From positions 2,227,762 to 2,291,761 of the forward strand of contig NZ_JAFIBM010000001.1 of assembly GCF_017833035.1 (NCBI RefSeq): a stretch of 64,000 nt of DNA. Reading direction: 5' to 3'. The notes under the pieces are model-generated. The model saw only the letters and a program-made list of their open reading frames with translations, was not told the origin of the DNA and searched no databases. The DNA is from Frigoribacterium sp. PvP032 (lineage in GTDB: Bacteria; Actinomycetota; Actinomycetes; Actinomycetales; Microbacteriaceae). Below, piece after piece: positions 16,042 to 23,741 of this stretch. Numbering within the stretch: the stretch's first letter is position 1; each line of letters opens with the position of its first letter. Both the position numbers and the translations under genes were made by a program.

Positions 16042-17070
16042 ATGAAGTCGATCACCTACACCGAGACCGGTCCGTCGTCCGTCCTGCACCTCGTCGAGCG
16101 CGAGGTGCCCGAGCCGGGGGCAGGCGAGGTGCGCGTGCGCGTCGTCGCCTCGGGCGTCAACCCGACCGACTGGAAGTCGCGCACGGGCGAGACGAGCGGC
16201 GGCGACGTGCCGTTCCCCGCCATCGTGCCGAACCAGGACGGCGCGGGCGTCGTGGACGCCGTCGGCGAGGGCGTGGACGACCTCGCGGTCGGCGACCGGG
16301 TCTGGTCGTTCATCTCGGCGAACGGGCACGCCACCGGCACCGCGCAGGAGTACACGGTGCTGCCGCGCGGTCGCGTCGTCGCCCTGCCAGAAGGAGCCTC
16401 GTTCGACCTGGGCGCGAGCCTCGGCGTGCCGGCCATGACAGCGCACCGGGCGCTGACCGTGCACGAGGACGGCCCCTCGCGGCTCTCCCCCGGCGCGCTC
16501 GAGGGCGTGACCGTGCTCGTCTCGGGCGGCGCGGGAGCCGTCGGCCACGCCGCGATCCAGCTCGCCGCCTGGGCTGGCGCCACGGTGATCACGACCATCT
16601 CGAGCGACGAGAAGGCCGCACTCGCCCGCGCCGCCGGTGCGCACCACGTCGTCGACTACAAGGAGCAGGACGCCGCCGCCGAGATCCGCCGCATCGCGCC
16701 CGACGGCGTGCAGATCGTCGTCGAGGTGTCGATCCGGCAGAACGCGGAGCTGGTCGCGGCGGTCGTCTCGACCCGCGCCTCCGTCGCGATCTACGCCAAC
16801 GACGGCGGCGACACGGTCGAGCTGCCCCTCCGCGCCAACATGGGCACCAACACCCGGTACCAGTTCGTGCTGCTCTACACCGTGGGCGAGGAGGCGCTGC
16901 AGGCGGCCGCCGAGGACGTCACCGCGGCCGTCCGCGACGGCGCCCTGCCGGTCGGCGAGGAGGCGGGGCTGCCGCTGCACCGCTACTCGCTCGAGCAGAC
17001 CGCCGCGGCCCACGACGCCGTCCAGGGCGGGGTCACGGGCAAGGTGCTGATCGACGTCGCGCAGGGCTGA
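16042..17070 (+). CDS. Quinone-oxidoreductase-like MDR-family dehydrogenase
   Basis: 342-aa medium-chain dehydrogenase/reductase of the zinc-independent quinone oxidoreductase type. The N-terminal GroES-like part has PEPGAGEVRVRVVASGVNPTDWK and DGAGVVDAVGEGV; the Rossmann fold has VLVSGGAGAVGHAAIQLA, where the AxxGxxG motif binds NADPH. None of the Cys/His ligands of zinc alcohol dehydrogenases are visible, as expected for this branch. It probably reduces quinones or enones with NADPH; the natural substrate is unknown. GGGGG ends 1 nt before the ATG and a TTGACT hexamer is 6 nt before it. Divergent from the histidine kinase gene with 66 bp between starts. Confidence 0.9.
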   Translation: MKSITYTETGPSSVLHLVEREVPEPGAGEVRVRVVASGVNPTDWKSRTGETSGGDVPFPAIVPNQDGAGVVDAVGEGVDDLAVGDRVWSFISANGHATGTAQEYTVLPRGRVVALPEGASFDLGASLGVPAMTAHRALTVHEDGPSRLSPGALEGVTVLVSGGAGAVGHAAIQLAAWAGATVITTISSDEKAALARAAGAHHVVDYKEQDAAAEIRRIAPDGVQIVVEVSIRQNAELVAAVVSTRASVAIYANDGGDTVELPLRANMGTNTRYQFVLLYTVGEEALQAAAEDVTAAVRDGALPVGEEAGLPLHRYSLEQTAAAHDAVQGGVTGKVLIDVAQG

Positions 17071-17102
17071 GGCCGGGTCGGGGCAGGGCTGGAGGGGCGG
17101 GC

Positions 17103-17108
17103 TAGGCT
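17103..17108 (+). promoter_or_regulatory. -10 hexamer of a leaderless promoter (MBL-fold gene)
   Basis: TAGGCT exactly 6 nt before the GTG at 17115; no ribosome-binding site is visible. Confidence 0.6.
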
Positions 17109-17114
17109 CGGCGG

Positions 17115-18167
17115 GTGCCTGCCGCCGCTCCCGCTCCGCTCAGTCCCGTGCAGGCCGAGGCATGGCGCACGGGGACGCTGCCGCCGCTCGAGGAGGTCCG
17201 CCACGGCGTGTGGTCGCTGACCTCGCCCGCCGCCTCCTCGGTCGCCGACTTCTCGTACGGCTACCTCGTCGAGGGCTCGGACGGGGCGCTCACCCTGATC
17301 GATCCGGGCTGGCCGTCGCCCGACGCCGTCGACCGGCTCGAGGCAGCCCTGCACGAGATCGACCACGCGCTGGCCGACGTCTCGCTGATCGTCGCGACGC
17401 ACCTGCACGTCGACCACCTCGGGGCAGCCGACGCCGTCCGCCGGGCCACGGGCGCCCGCCTCGCGATGCACCCTGCCGAGCAGCGTGCGCTCGCGAGCCG
17501 TGCCGACGACGCGGTCGCGGCGGATGCGGACCTCGATCGCTGGGGCGTGCCGGCCGAGGCGAAGGAGGCGTTGGTCGCCTCGTGGGGCTCGGGGCGCCTC
17601 CTCGTCGACGTGGCGCCCGACCTGCTGCTCGACGACGGCGACGAGCTGCCGGTCGCGGGGCGGCGCCTGCGGGCGGTGCACACGCCCGGCCACACGTCAG
17701 GGCACCTGTGCCTGGTCGAGCCCGAGCAGCGGCTGATCTTCACGGGCGACCACGTGCTGCCGACGATCAACCCGGGGATCGGCCTCGGCGGACGCACCGC
17801 CGCGAACCCGCTCGACGACGTGCTCGCGTCGTTGGCCCGGGTCGTCGAACTCGACCGGCCGGGCGCCGACGCGCTCGAGGTCTGCCCGGGTCATGAGTAC
17901 CGGTTCGTGGGGCTGACCGAGCGGGCGGAGGCGCTGATCGCCCACCGCGAGGAGCGCACCCGCGACGCGGTGTCCGCCCTCGACGAGCTGCTCGGCGCAC
18001 CCCGCCGCGGCGCCGCGGCTGCGCCGTCGGTGTGGCAGGTGGCCGAGCACATGACGGGCTGGCGCGGAGGACTGCGGTCGATGACCGGCCTGCCGCTCGC
18101 CTCGGCCCTGGCGCAGACCGAGTGGCACCTGCGTGCTGCGGGCCGCGCCGACGACCTCGCGAGCTGA
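17115..18167 (+). CDS. Metallo-beta-lactamase-fold hydrolase
   Basis: 350-aa MBL-fold protein. The metal-binding motif THLHVDHLG (HxHxDH), HTPGHTSGH, FTGDHVL and CPGHEY, one after the other, give a full set of Zn/Fe ligands. The C-terminal 80 residues look like the small winged-helix domain found behind MBL domains of the LACTB2/flavoprotein-like group (VWQVAEHMTGWRGG). Such enzymes hydrolyse thioesters, lactones or phosphodiesters; this sequence alone does not say which. Start is a leaderless GTG. The last gene before the convergent toxin-antitoxin pair. Confidence 0.88.
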   Translation: MPAAAPAPLSPVQAEAWRTGTLPPLEEVRHGVWSLTSPAASSVADFSYGYLVEGSDGALTLIDPGWPSPDAVDRLEAALHEIDHALADVSLIVATHLHVDHLGAADAVRRATGARLAMHPAEQRALASRADDAVAADADLDRWGVPAEAKEALVASWGSGRLLVDVAPDLLLDDGDELPVAGRRLRAVHTPGHTSGHLCLVEPEQRLIFTGDHVLPTINPGIGLGGRTAANPLDDVLASLARVVELDRPGADALEVCPGHEYRFVGLTERAEALIAHREERTRDAVSALDELLGAPRRGAAAAPSVWQVAEHMTGWRGGLRSMTGLPLASALAQTEWHLRAAGRADDLAS

Positions 18168-18246
18168 CCCGCGGCCGCGCAGCCGTCGCGCCGCCCGGCC
18201 GCCCCGCGACCGTGCGCGACACTGCACCGGGTGACGACGAGTCGGC

Positions 18247-18588
18247 TCAGACGGCGAGGACCAGCCGCAGCCCCGCCGAGACTTCGTCGACGAGGTACGA
18301 CGGCAGCACGCCGAGGGGCTCGCTGAGCGCGGCCTCGTCGACCGTGGCGAGCTGGGTGACGTTCACGATGCTGTCCTTCGTCAGCCCGGAGGCCCGCGCG
18401 GGGACGAACACGTTGCCTGGGTACTCGGCGACCGCCGTGTTCGAGGTCAGGGCGACGACCACCACCGTCGCGAGGGCGCTGCGGGTGAAGGCGTCAGCCT
18501 GGACGACGACGACGGGCCGTCGCCCCGCAGGTGCACTGCCCTCGGGTGAGCCGAGGTCGATCCAGCAGACGGCACCTCGGGTCAGCAC
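18247..18588 (-). CDS. mazF: MazF/PemK-type toxin
   Basis: 113-aa toxin of the MazF/PemK/CcdB fold, the usual length for the family. The N-terminus RGAVCWIDLGSPEGSAPAGRRPVVVVQ is diagnostic, and VVVVALTSNTAVAEYPGNVFV and KDSIVNVTQLATVD carry the conserved core and RNA-binding face. Such proteins are sequence-specific mRNA endoribonucleases that halt growth when the antitoxin is lost. The GTG start at 18588 lies just after the antitoxin stop, with GGTGAGG overlapping the antitoxin's last codons as ribosome-binding site, so the two are co-translated from the antitoxin promoter. Convergent with the MBL gene. Confidence 0.9.
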   Translation of the reverse strand: MLTRGAVCWIDLGSPEGSAPAGRRPVVVVQADAFTRSALATVVVVALTSNTAVAEYPGNVFVPARASGLTKDSIVNVTQLATVDEAALSEPLGVLPSYLVDEVSAGLRLVLAV

Positions 18589-18592
18589 GACC

Positions 18593-18847
18593 TCACCACT
18601 CGTCGTCGGAGAGCGACGCGAGCGAGCGGGCCGCACCCGCGGCGAACTGTGCGGCCTCGGCCCGCGCGGACGGCCCCGCCGCCTCGACCGCGAGGTCGAG
18701 CCGCGCGGTGATCTCGACCGAGTCGAGCTCGACGAGCCACCGCTCGGCGGCCATCGTGTAGAACTGCGACCTGTTGACGCCGAGCTCTCGAGCTCGTCGA
18801 TCGACGCGGTCGAACGTGTCGTCGGGAACGGAGATGGCTGCCTTCAT
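18593..18847 (-). CDS. Ribbon-helix-helix antitoxin partner of MazF
   Basis: 84-aa antitoxin. The N-terminus MKAAISVPDDTFDRVDRRARELGVNRSQFYTMAAERWL is a ribbon-helix-helix DNA-binding domain; the C-terminal tail (SARAEAAQFAAGAARSLASLSDDEW) is acidic and Ala-rich, as in flexible toxin-binding tails. It belongs to the RHH type rather than the AbrB type of E. coli MazE, a pairing common in actinobacteria. It should neutralise the toxin and repress its own promoter. A direct repeat right at its promoter (18855-18871) is the likely operator. CATACT 6 nt before the ATG marks a leaderless start. Confidence 0.88.
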   Translation of the reverse strand: MKAAISVPDDTFDRVDRRARELGVNRSQFYTMAAERWLVELDSVEITARLDLAVEAAGPSARAEAAQFAAGAARSLASLSDDEW

Positions 18848-18854
18848 GCCTCGA

Positions 18855-18871
18855 GTATGACAGGGTATGAC
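18855..18871. promoter_or_regulatory. Operator/promoter of the mazEF-type operon
   Basis: GTATGAC occurs twice at a 10-bp period (18855-18861, 18865-18871), one helical turn apart. On the minus strand it overlaps the -10 hexamer CATACT (18854-18859), which stands 6 nt before the antitoxin ATG. Direct repeats at this spacing suit an RHH repressor binding as adjacent dimers. Confidence 0.5.
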
Positions 18872-18895
18872 CGGTCCGGCCAGGGGGCGCGCGAG

Positions 18896-18901
18896 CAGAC
18901 T
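18896..18901 (+). promoter_or_regulatory. -10 hexamer of a leaderless promoter (DNA ligase)
   Basis: CAGACT 6 nt before the ATG at 18908. The ligase and antitoxin promoters lie back to back. Confidence 0.45.
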
Positions 18902-18907
18902 CGGTCC

Positions 18908-20020
18908 ATGACGCCGCCACCCTCCACGAGCTCGTCCGCCGATGCCGCAGCACCTGCCGCTGCCGTGCCCACCGCCGCCGACCCCGTCGCGCCGATGCTC
19001 GCGAAGGCGGTCGCCGCCGTTCCCGACGCGGACAGCGTCGAGGGCGGCCTCTCGTACGAGCCGAAGTGGGACGGCTTCCGCGGCCTCGTCTACTGGGACG
19101 GCGACCAGCTCGAGATCGGCAGCCGCGGCTCGAAGCCGCTGACGCGGTACTTCCCCGAGCTCGTCCAGGCCCTCGCCGAGCGGCTGCCCGGACCGTGCGT
19201 GCTCGACGGCGAGATCGTCCTGCGCCGGGGCGACCACGGTGGCGAGCGCCTCGACTGGGACGCCCTGTCGCAGCGCATCCACCCGGCCGCCTCGCGTGTG
19301 GCGAAGCTCGCGGTCGAGACCCCCGCCTCCTTCGTGGCGTTCGACCTGCTGGCCGAGGGCGACCAGAGCCTGCTCGACCGGCCCTTCGGCGAGCGCCGTG
19401 CCGCGCTCGAGCGCCTGCTCGACGGGGCGACGGCTCCCCTGCACCTCAGCCGCACGACCACCGACGCCGACGTGGCGCGCCGGTGGCTCGTCGAGTTCGA
19501 GGGCGCAGGGCTCGACGGCGTGGTGGCCAAGCCGCTCGCCGCCTCCTACGCGCCCGGCAAGCGGACCCTGCTGAAGATCAAGCACCACCGCACGGCCGAC
19601 TGCGTGCTGCTCGGCTACCGGGTGCACAAGAGCGGGCAGGGCGTGGGGTCGCTCCTGCTGGGGCTGTACGACTCCGAGGGCGAGCTGCGGAACGTGGGAG
19701 GCGCCTCCGCGTTCTCCGACGCCCGTCGCCTCGAGCTCGTCGACGAGCTCGCCGAGCTGGTGCGGCACGACGACGACGGAGGCGTCACGCACGCCGAGAC
19801 GGACCGCAGCCGGTTCTCGTCGGGCAAGGACGTCTCGTACGTGCCGCTACGCCCCGAGCGCGTGGTGGAGGTGCGCTACGACCAGATGGAGGGCAAGCGG
19901 TTCCGGCACACCGTGCAGGTGCAGCGCTGGCGGGACGACCGCGAGGCCGCGTCGTGCGGCTTCGACCAGCTCGAGGTGCCGGCGGCGTACGACCTCGGCG
20001 AGGTGCTCGTCCGCCCCTGA
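18908..20020 (+). CDS. ligC: ATP-dependent DNA ligase (LigC type)
   Basis: 370-aa ATP-dependent DNA ligase. After an Ala/Pro-rich N-terminus, the adenylation domain begins with MLAKAV and motif I YEPKWDGFRG, where Lys53 is the adenylylated residue. LDGEIV (motif III), FVAFDLLAE (IIIa), GLDGVVAKPL (IV) and KRTLLKIKHHRTADC (V) follow in order, then the OB-fold with PERVVEVRYDQMEGKRFRH (VI region). Length and layout match mycobacterial LigC, which joins breaks in short-patch and end-joining repair. It faces a stand-alone LigD-type polymerase gene across repeat copy 3, so the pair probably acts together. No Ku gene lies in the window. Confidence 0.9.
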   Translation: MTPPPSTSSSADAAAPAAAVPTAADPVAPMLAKAVAAVPDADSVEGGLSYEPKWDGFRGLVYWDGDQLEIGSRGSKPLTRYFPELVQALAERLPGPCVLDGEIVLRRGDHGGERLDWDALSQRIHPAASRVAKLAVETPASFVAFDLLAEGDQSLLDRPFGERRAALERLLDGATAPLHLSRTTTDADVARRWLVEFEGAGLDGVVAKPLAASYAPGKRTLLKIKHHRTADCVLLGYRVHKSGQGVGSLLLGLYDSEGELRNVGGASAFSDARRLELVDELAELVRHDDDGGVTHAETDRSRFSSGKDVSYVPLRPERVVEVRYDQMEGKRFRHTVQVQRWRDDREAASCGFDQLEVPAAYDLGEVLVRP

Positions 20021-20025
20021 GGGTG

Positions 20026-20097
20026 CCGAGGGCGGGTCGCCTGCGTCGAGGGCGGGTCGCCGCGGACCCGCCCTCGACGACGGCGACCCGCCCTCGA
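20026..20097. repeat. 72-bp mirrored four-box element, copy 3
   Basis: Forward boxes at 20026-20038 and 20046-20058, inverted boxes at 20065-20077 and 20085-20097. It fills the gap between the convergent ligase and LigD-type polymerase genes, starting 6 nt after the ligase stop, where it would serve as a two-way terminator. Confidence 0.9.
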
Positions 20098-20120
20098 CGG
20101 ACCGGCCGGCGGCGCGCCTC

Positions 20121-21131
20121 CTACGGCTGCTTCTTGGCGCGACTCGGCTGGACGCGGGGCGGCTCGCCCGGCATCTTCGGGAAGTCGGGCGGGAACGGCA
20201 GCTCGCCGAGCCCTGCCTCGACGTCGCGGTCCCACCACGAGAGCAGCACGTCGACGGTGCCGGGCTCGTCGTGCATGCGCTCCCAGGGGTCGCCCGTCGT
20301 CGTCAGGCGGTCGGGCACGGTGAGGACGGTGAAGGCCGAGGGGTCGACCCCGTCGAGCTCGCTCCAGTCGAGGGGCGTCGACACGGAGGCGCCCGCCAGC
20401 GCCCGGGGAGACCAGGCACCCGCCATGGTGCGGTCCCGGTTCGCCTGGTTGTAGTCGACGAAGATCCGCTGACCGCGCTCCTCCTTCCACCAGTTCGTGG
20501 TGACCGTCTCGGGCAGGCGACGCTCGAGCTCGCGGGCGGCCGCGATCACCGCGTGACGCACGTCGAGGAACTCGCGGGTCGGCTCGATCGGGGCGAAGAC
20601 GTGGAGGCCGCGGTTGCCGCTCGTCTTGACGAACGCGGTGAGCCCGGCGTCGGCGAGCACCCGCCGGAGCTCGTGCGCGACCGGCACCGCGTCCGACACG
20701 TCGGTCCCTGGCTGCGGGTCGAGGTCGATGCGGAGCTGGTCGGGCAGGTCGCTGGCGTCGGCCCGGGACGCCCACGGGTGGAACACCACCGTGTTCATCT
20801 GCGCGGCCCAGACGGCGGCGGCCGGCTCGTCGATCACGAGCTGCGGGTGCGACCGACCGCTGGGGTAGGTCACCTCGACGCTGCGGACGTAGTCCGGGGC
20901 GCCCTTCGGCGGGTTCTTCGAGAAGTAGTCGTCGCCGTCGACCCCGGCAGGGAACCGCTGCAGCGACACCGGCCGCCCGCCGTTCGCCAGGACGAACGCG
21001 TCGCCGACGGCCGTCAAGTATCGGGCGAGGTCGAGCTTCGTGATCCCCAGGTCGGGCCAGAGCACCCGGCCGGGACTCGAGATCCGCACCTCGCGGTCGC
21101 CCACCTGCAGCATCGTCGCCTCGCTCGCCAT
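20121..21131 (-). CDS. Stand-alone LigD-type polymerase domain (prim-pol)
   Basis: 336-aa protein made only of the LigD polymerase domain, an archaeo-eukaryotic primase relative that adds nucleotides at broken ends. Visible landmarks: LWPDLGITKLDLARYL, SLQRFPAGVDGDDYFSKNPPKGAPDYV, the catalytic acid pair in LRIDLDPQPG, KTSGNRGLHVFAPI, and VDYNQANRDRTMAGAWSPRALAGASVSTPLDW. It lacks the phosphoesterase and ligase domains of full LigD, resembling mycobacterial PolD/prim-PolC. It faces the separate ATP-dependent ligase, so the end-joining activities are split over two genes here. The ATG at 21131 has GGTGAGG just upstream. Confidence 0.92.
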   Translation of the reverse strand: MASEATMLQVGDREVRISSPGRVLWPDLGITKLDLARYLTAVGDAFVLANGGRPVSLQRFPAGVDGDDYFSKNPPKGAPDYVRSVEVTYPSGRSHPQLVIDEPAAAVWAAQMNTVVFHPWASRADASDLPDQLRIDLDPQPGTDVSDAVPVAHELRRVLADAGLTAFVKTSGNRGLHVFAPIEPTREFLDVRHAVIAAARELERRLPETVTTNWWKEERGQRIFVDYNQANRDRTMAGAWSPRALAGASVSTPLDWSELDGVDPSAFTVLTVPDRLTTTGDPWERMHDEPGTVDVLLSWWDRDVEAGLGELPFPPDFPKMPGEPPRVQPSRAKKQP

Positions 21132-21194
21132 GCCTCACCGTATGCCCGGGGGCGCGCGGTGGGCCGGGGCGCGGAGGCTGCAGGCCACGGCGAG

Positions 21195-21200
21195 TACGCT
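21195..21200 (+). promoter_or_regulatory. -10 hexamer of a leaderless promoter (glycosyltransferase)
   Basis: TACGCT 6 nt before the GTG at 21207; no ribosome-binding site. Confidence 0.55.
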
Positions 21201-21206
21201 CGGGCA

Positions 21207-22427
21207 GTGACCTCACCCCTCCGCATCGCGCTCGTCTCGCTCCACACCTCGCCGGGGGCCGAGCCGGGCTCGGGCGACGTCGGGGGCATGAACGTCGTCG
21301 TGCGCAACCAAGCTGAGGCGCTCGGCGCCGCAGGCCACGAGGTCGAGATCCTGACGCGGCGGTCCTCCGCCGACGAGCCCGACGCCGTCGAGCTCGCGCC
21401 AGGCGTCGTGCTGCGGTTCCTCACCGCAGGGCCGGTCGAGGCCGTCCCCAAGGGGCGGCACGAGGAGTTCGTCGACGAGTTCCGCGACCGTCTCTCCGAG
21501 CTCGGCCCGTGGGACGTCATCCACTCGCACCACTGGTTCAGCGGCGTCGCCGCCCTGCCGGTCGCACGGCAGCTCGGCATCCCCCACGTGCAGAGCTTCC
21601 ACTCCATCGCCGCCGCGGACAGCACGCCCCTGTCGCACGGCGAGCGCGCCGAGTCGCCCGGCAGGCTGGCCGGCGAGGCGATGCTCGCCCGCGAGTCCGA
21701 CTCGGTCGTGGCGATCAGCCACGCCGAGGCCGAGACCGTCACGAGCCGGCTCGGCGGCGACCCGGCCAGGGTCGCGATCGTGCTCCCTGGCGTGGACGCC
21801 GAGCTGTTCCGCCCGCTCGCCGCAGATGAGACGGCCCCGCACCCCACCGTCGTCGTCGCCGGCCGGCTGGAGCCGCTCAAGGGGCCCGACCTCGCCATCG
21901 AGGCCGTGGCCGCGGTGCCCGCCGAGCTGCGACCCGAGCTGGTCATCGCAGGGGGCGCCTCCACCGAGTTCGTCGGCTACGAGCGCGACCTCGCCGCACT
22001 CGCCGGCCGCTCGGGGCTGGACGTGCGGTTCCTCGGACCGCAGACCAGGGCCGGGCTCTCGACCCTGCTCCGCGAGGCGCGGCTCGTGCTCGTCCCGTCG
22101 CACTCCGAGACGTACGGGCTGATCGCCCTCGAGGCCGCCGCCAGCGGGGTCCCGGTGGTCGCCGCCTCCTCTGGGGGCCTCCGCGAGTCCGTCGTCGACG
22201 GCGTGACCGGCGTGGTGCTCGACTCGCGCGACCCTGCCGTCTGGGGCGAGACGGTGACCCGCCTGCTCGGGGACGGCGAGCTGTGGGGGCGGCTGGCACG
22301 CGCCTCCCGCGAGCGTGCCCTCGAGCACCCGTGGTCGCTGTCGGCCGCCGAGCTGTCCGACGTCTACTGCCGGCTCGTGGGCAGCGACCCGTGCCGGGCG
22401 CTCTCCGCGGCGGGCGGGCGCCGCTGA
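21207..22427 (+). CDS. GT4 glycosyltransferase of the MshA type
   Basis: 406-aa GT-B glycosyltransferase. The signature EPGSGDVGGMNVVVRNQAEAL is that of MshA, which joins UDP-GlcNAc to inositol-3-phosphate in the first step of mycothiol synthesis; HSHHWFSGVAALPVARQLGIPHVQSFHS and GVDAELFRP also align with that group. The C-terminal half has the donor-site E-x7-E pattern, ETYGLIALEAAASGVPVVAASSGGLRE. It is somewhat shorter than typical MshA (about 420-480 aa), and actinobacteria often carry several paralogues, so the symbol is withheld. The frame is leaderless at GTG 21207, divergent from the polymerase gene with 75 bp between. Confidence 0.85.
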   Translation: MTSPLRIALVSLHTSPGAEPGSGDVGGMNVVVRNQAEALGAAGHEVEILTRRSSADEPDAVELAPGVVLRFLTAGPVEAVPKGRHEEFVDEFRDRLSELGPWDVIHSHHWFSGVAALPVARQLGIPHVQSFHSIAAADSTPLSHGERAESPGRLAGEAMLARESDSVVAISHAEAETVTSRLGGDPARVAIVLPGVDAELFRPLAADETAPHPTVVVAGRLEPLKGPDLAIEAVAAVPAELRPELVIAGGASTEFVGYERDLAALAGRSGLDVRFLGPQTRAGLSTLLREARLVLVPSHSETYGLIALEAAASGVPVVAASSGGLRESVVDGVTGVVLDSRDPAVWGETVTRLLGDGELWGRLARASRERALEHPWSLSAAELSDVYCRLVGSDPCRALSAAGGRR

Positions 22428-22476
22428 GCCTTCCTCTGGTGCGGGGCGTGCTCGTCTCGTCCCCAGCGCCCGCGTC

Positions 22477-22482
22477 TAGGCT
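22477..22482 (+). promoter_or_regulatory. Probable -10 hexamer upstream of the DUF336 gene
   Basis: TAGGCT 46 nt before the ATG at 22529. Here a ribosome-binding site (GGAGG) precedes the start, so this is a promoter with a short leader. Confidence 0.4.
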
Positions 22483-22528
22483 CGACCGGGGCGACGACGC
22501 CCGCACGACCTGACCCTCCGGAGGCACC

Positions 22529-23008
22529 ATGACCGACGACACGCTGCTGCGCACCCTCGCCGAGCAGGAGGAGCGCCTCACCTTCCGCAGGTTCACCACG
22601 GACACGGCCCTCGACCTCGGCGCCCACGTGCTCGCCGGTGCTCGTGGGCGCGGCCTGCCCGTCACGATCGCCGTGCTCAAGGGCCGTCAGCGGGTGTTCC
22701 ACGCGGCGCTGCCCGGCACCTCCCTCGACAACGACGAGTGGCTCGACCGCAAGGCGCGCGTCGTCGAGCGCTACGGCAAGAGCTCGTGGCGGGTCGGCGA
22801 GCAGTTCCGCGTGGACGGCTCGACGTTCGACGAGAAGTCCCGCCTCGACACCGCCCTCTACGCCGCGCACGGCGGCGTGTTCCCCGTGATCGTCCGCGGC
22901 GTCGGCATGGTCGGCTCGGTCGGCGTCTCCGGACTGCCCCAGGCCGACGACCACGCGCTCGTCGTCGAGCTCGTCGAGGACTTCCTCGACCACGGCTACG
23001 ACAGCTGA
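22529..23008 (+). CDS. DUF336/UPF0303 heme-degrading-domain family protein
   Basis: 159-aa protein of the Haem_degrading (DUF336) superfamily in the UPF0303/YBR137W-like form. Typical parts are LGAHVLAGARGRGLPVTIAV, WLDRKARVVERYGKSSW, ALYAAHGGVFPVIVRGVGMVGSVGVSGLPQADDHALVV; the GSVGVSGLPQxDDH stretch is the family signature. Despite the family name, heme breakdown has been shown for only a few members, so no reaction is claimed. It starts at ATG with CCGGAGG at good spacing. Followed by a 97-bp gap with tandem GACGGCCCAGAGCAC copies before the next gene. Confidence 0.82.
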   Translation: MTDDTLLRTLAEQEERLTFRRFTTDTALDLGAHVLAGARGRGLPVTIAVLKGRQRVFHAALPGTSLDNDEWLDRKARVVERYGKSSWRVGEQFRVDGSTFDEKSRLDTALYAAHGGVFPVIVRGVGMVGSVGVSGLPQADDHALVVELVEDFLDHGYDS

Positions 23009-23105
23009 CCCGCACGACGGCCCAGAGCACGACGGCCCAGAGCACGACCCGCACGACCAGCACGACACGACGCAGCTGCGAGTGAGCCAGCCCCGAGGAG
23101 GCGCG

Positions 23106-23612
23106 GTGACCGACGACGAGGCCGTCACGGCCGCCGCCTCCCTCGCGCAGCTCCTGCGCGACACCGCCGCTGAGCTCGACGCCCGGCACGCTCGCGACGA
23201 GGCGCTCGCCACGGTGAAGGCGTCGCGGAAGCTGTTGCTCGTGCACACCGCGGCCTCGATGCAGCCCGCCGGGCGGGCCTGGCGACTCGGGGTCCTGCTG
23301 CTCGGCCGCGGCGGAGAGGCCTGGGCCACCGGCCGGATCACCCGCGCCACCGAGCCGAAGAAGGAGCAGGGCCTCTCGGCATCGGTCGAGGAACGACGCG
23401 ACGCCCGCCGCGCCGCATCCAAGAAGTTCACCGAGGGCGAGGTCGTCAACTTCGAGCACGTCCCGCTGCCGCTCGACGCCGACTCGCTGCGCAGCGGGGC
23501 GTCGGACCCGCTCGTGCTGCGCGACGGGGTCGTGCACGTGCGCTGGGGCCGCGGCCCCGACGAGGTGCGCGAGCTGCGCGCCTACCTGGCCGACCGGTCC
23601 GAGTTCGTCTAG
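23106..23612 (+). CDS. Hypothetical protein
   Basis: 168-aa soluble protein that I do not recognise. It has a helical N-terminus (SLAQLLRDTAAELDARHARDEALATVKASRKLLLV), a central Trp/Gly part (GRAWRLGVLLLGRGGEAWATGRITRATEP) and a basic stretch (EERRDARRAASKKF). No TM segment or signal peptide is visible. The GTG at 23106 is taken as start because GAGGAGG stands 5 nt upstream; a GTG at 23082 in frame is possible. It ends shortly before the amino-acid permease gene on the same strand. Confidence 0.72.
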   Translation: MTDDEAVTAAASLAQLLRDTAAELDARHARDEALATVKASRKLLLVHTAASMQPAGRAWRLGVLLLGRGGEAWATGRITRATEPKKEQGLSASVEERRDARRAASKKFTEGEVVNFEHVPLPLDADSLRSGASDPLVLRDGVVHVRWGRGPDEVRELRAYLADRSEFV

Positions 23613-23741
23613 CCCGCCTCCTCGGCTCGGTCATTGCACGCTCTGCAACTTCTGCACAGGCGCGTGACCCCGGCGGCGCGGCGGAGCAGGATGGGCCGTC
23701 AACCGGACCCGTGCAGCACCGATGCGCCCCAGGAGGCCCTC

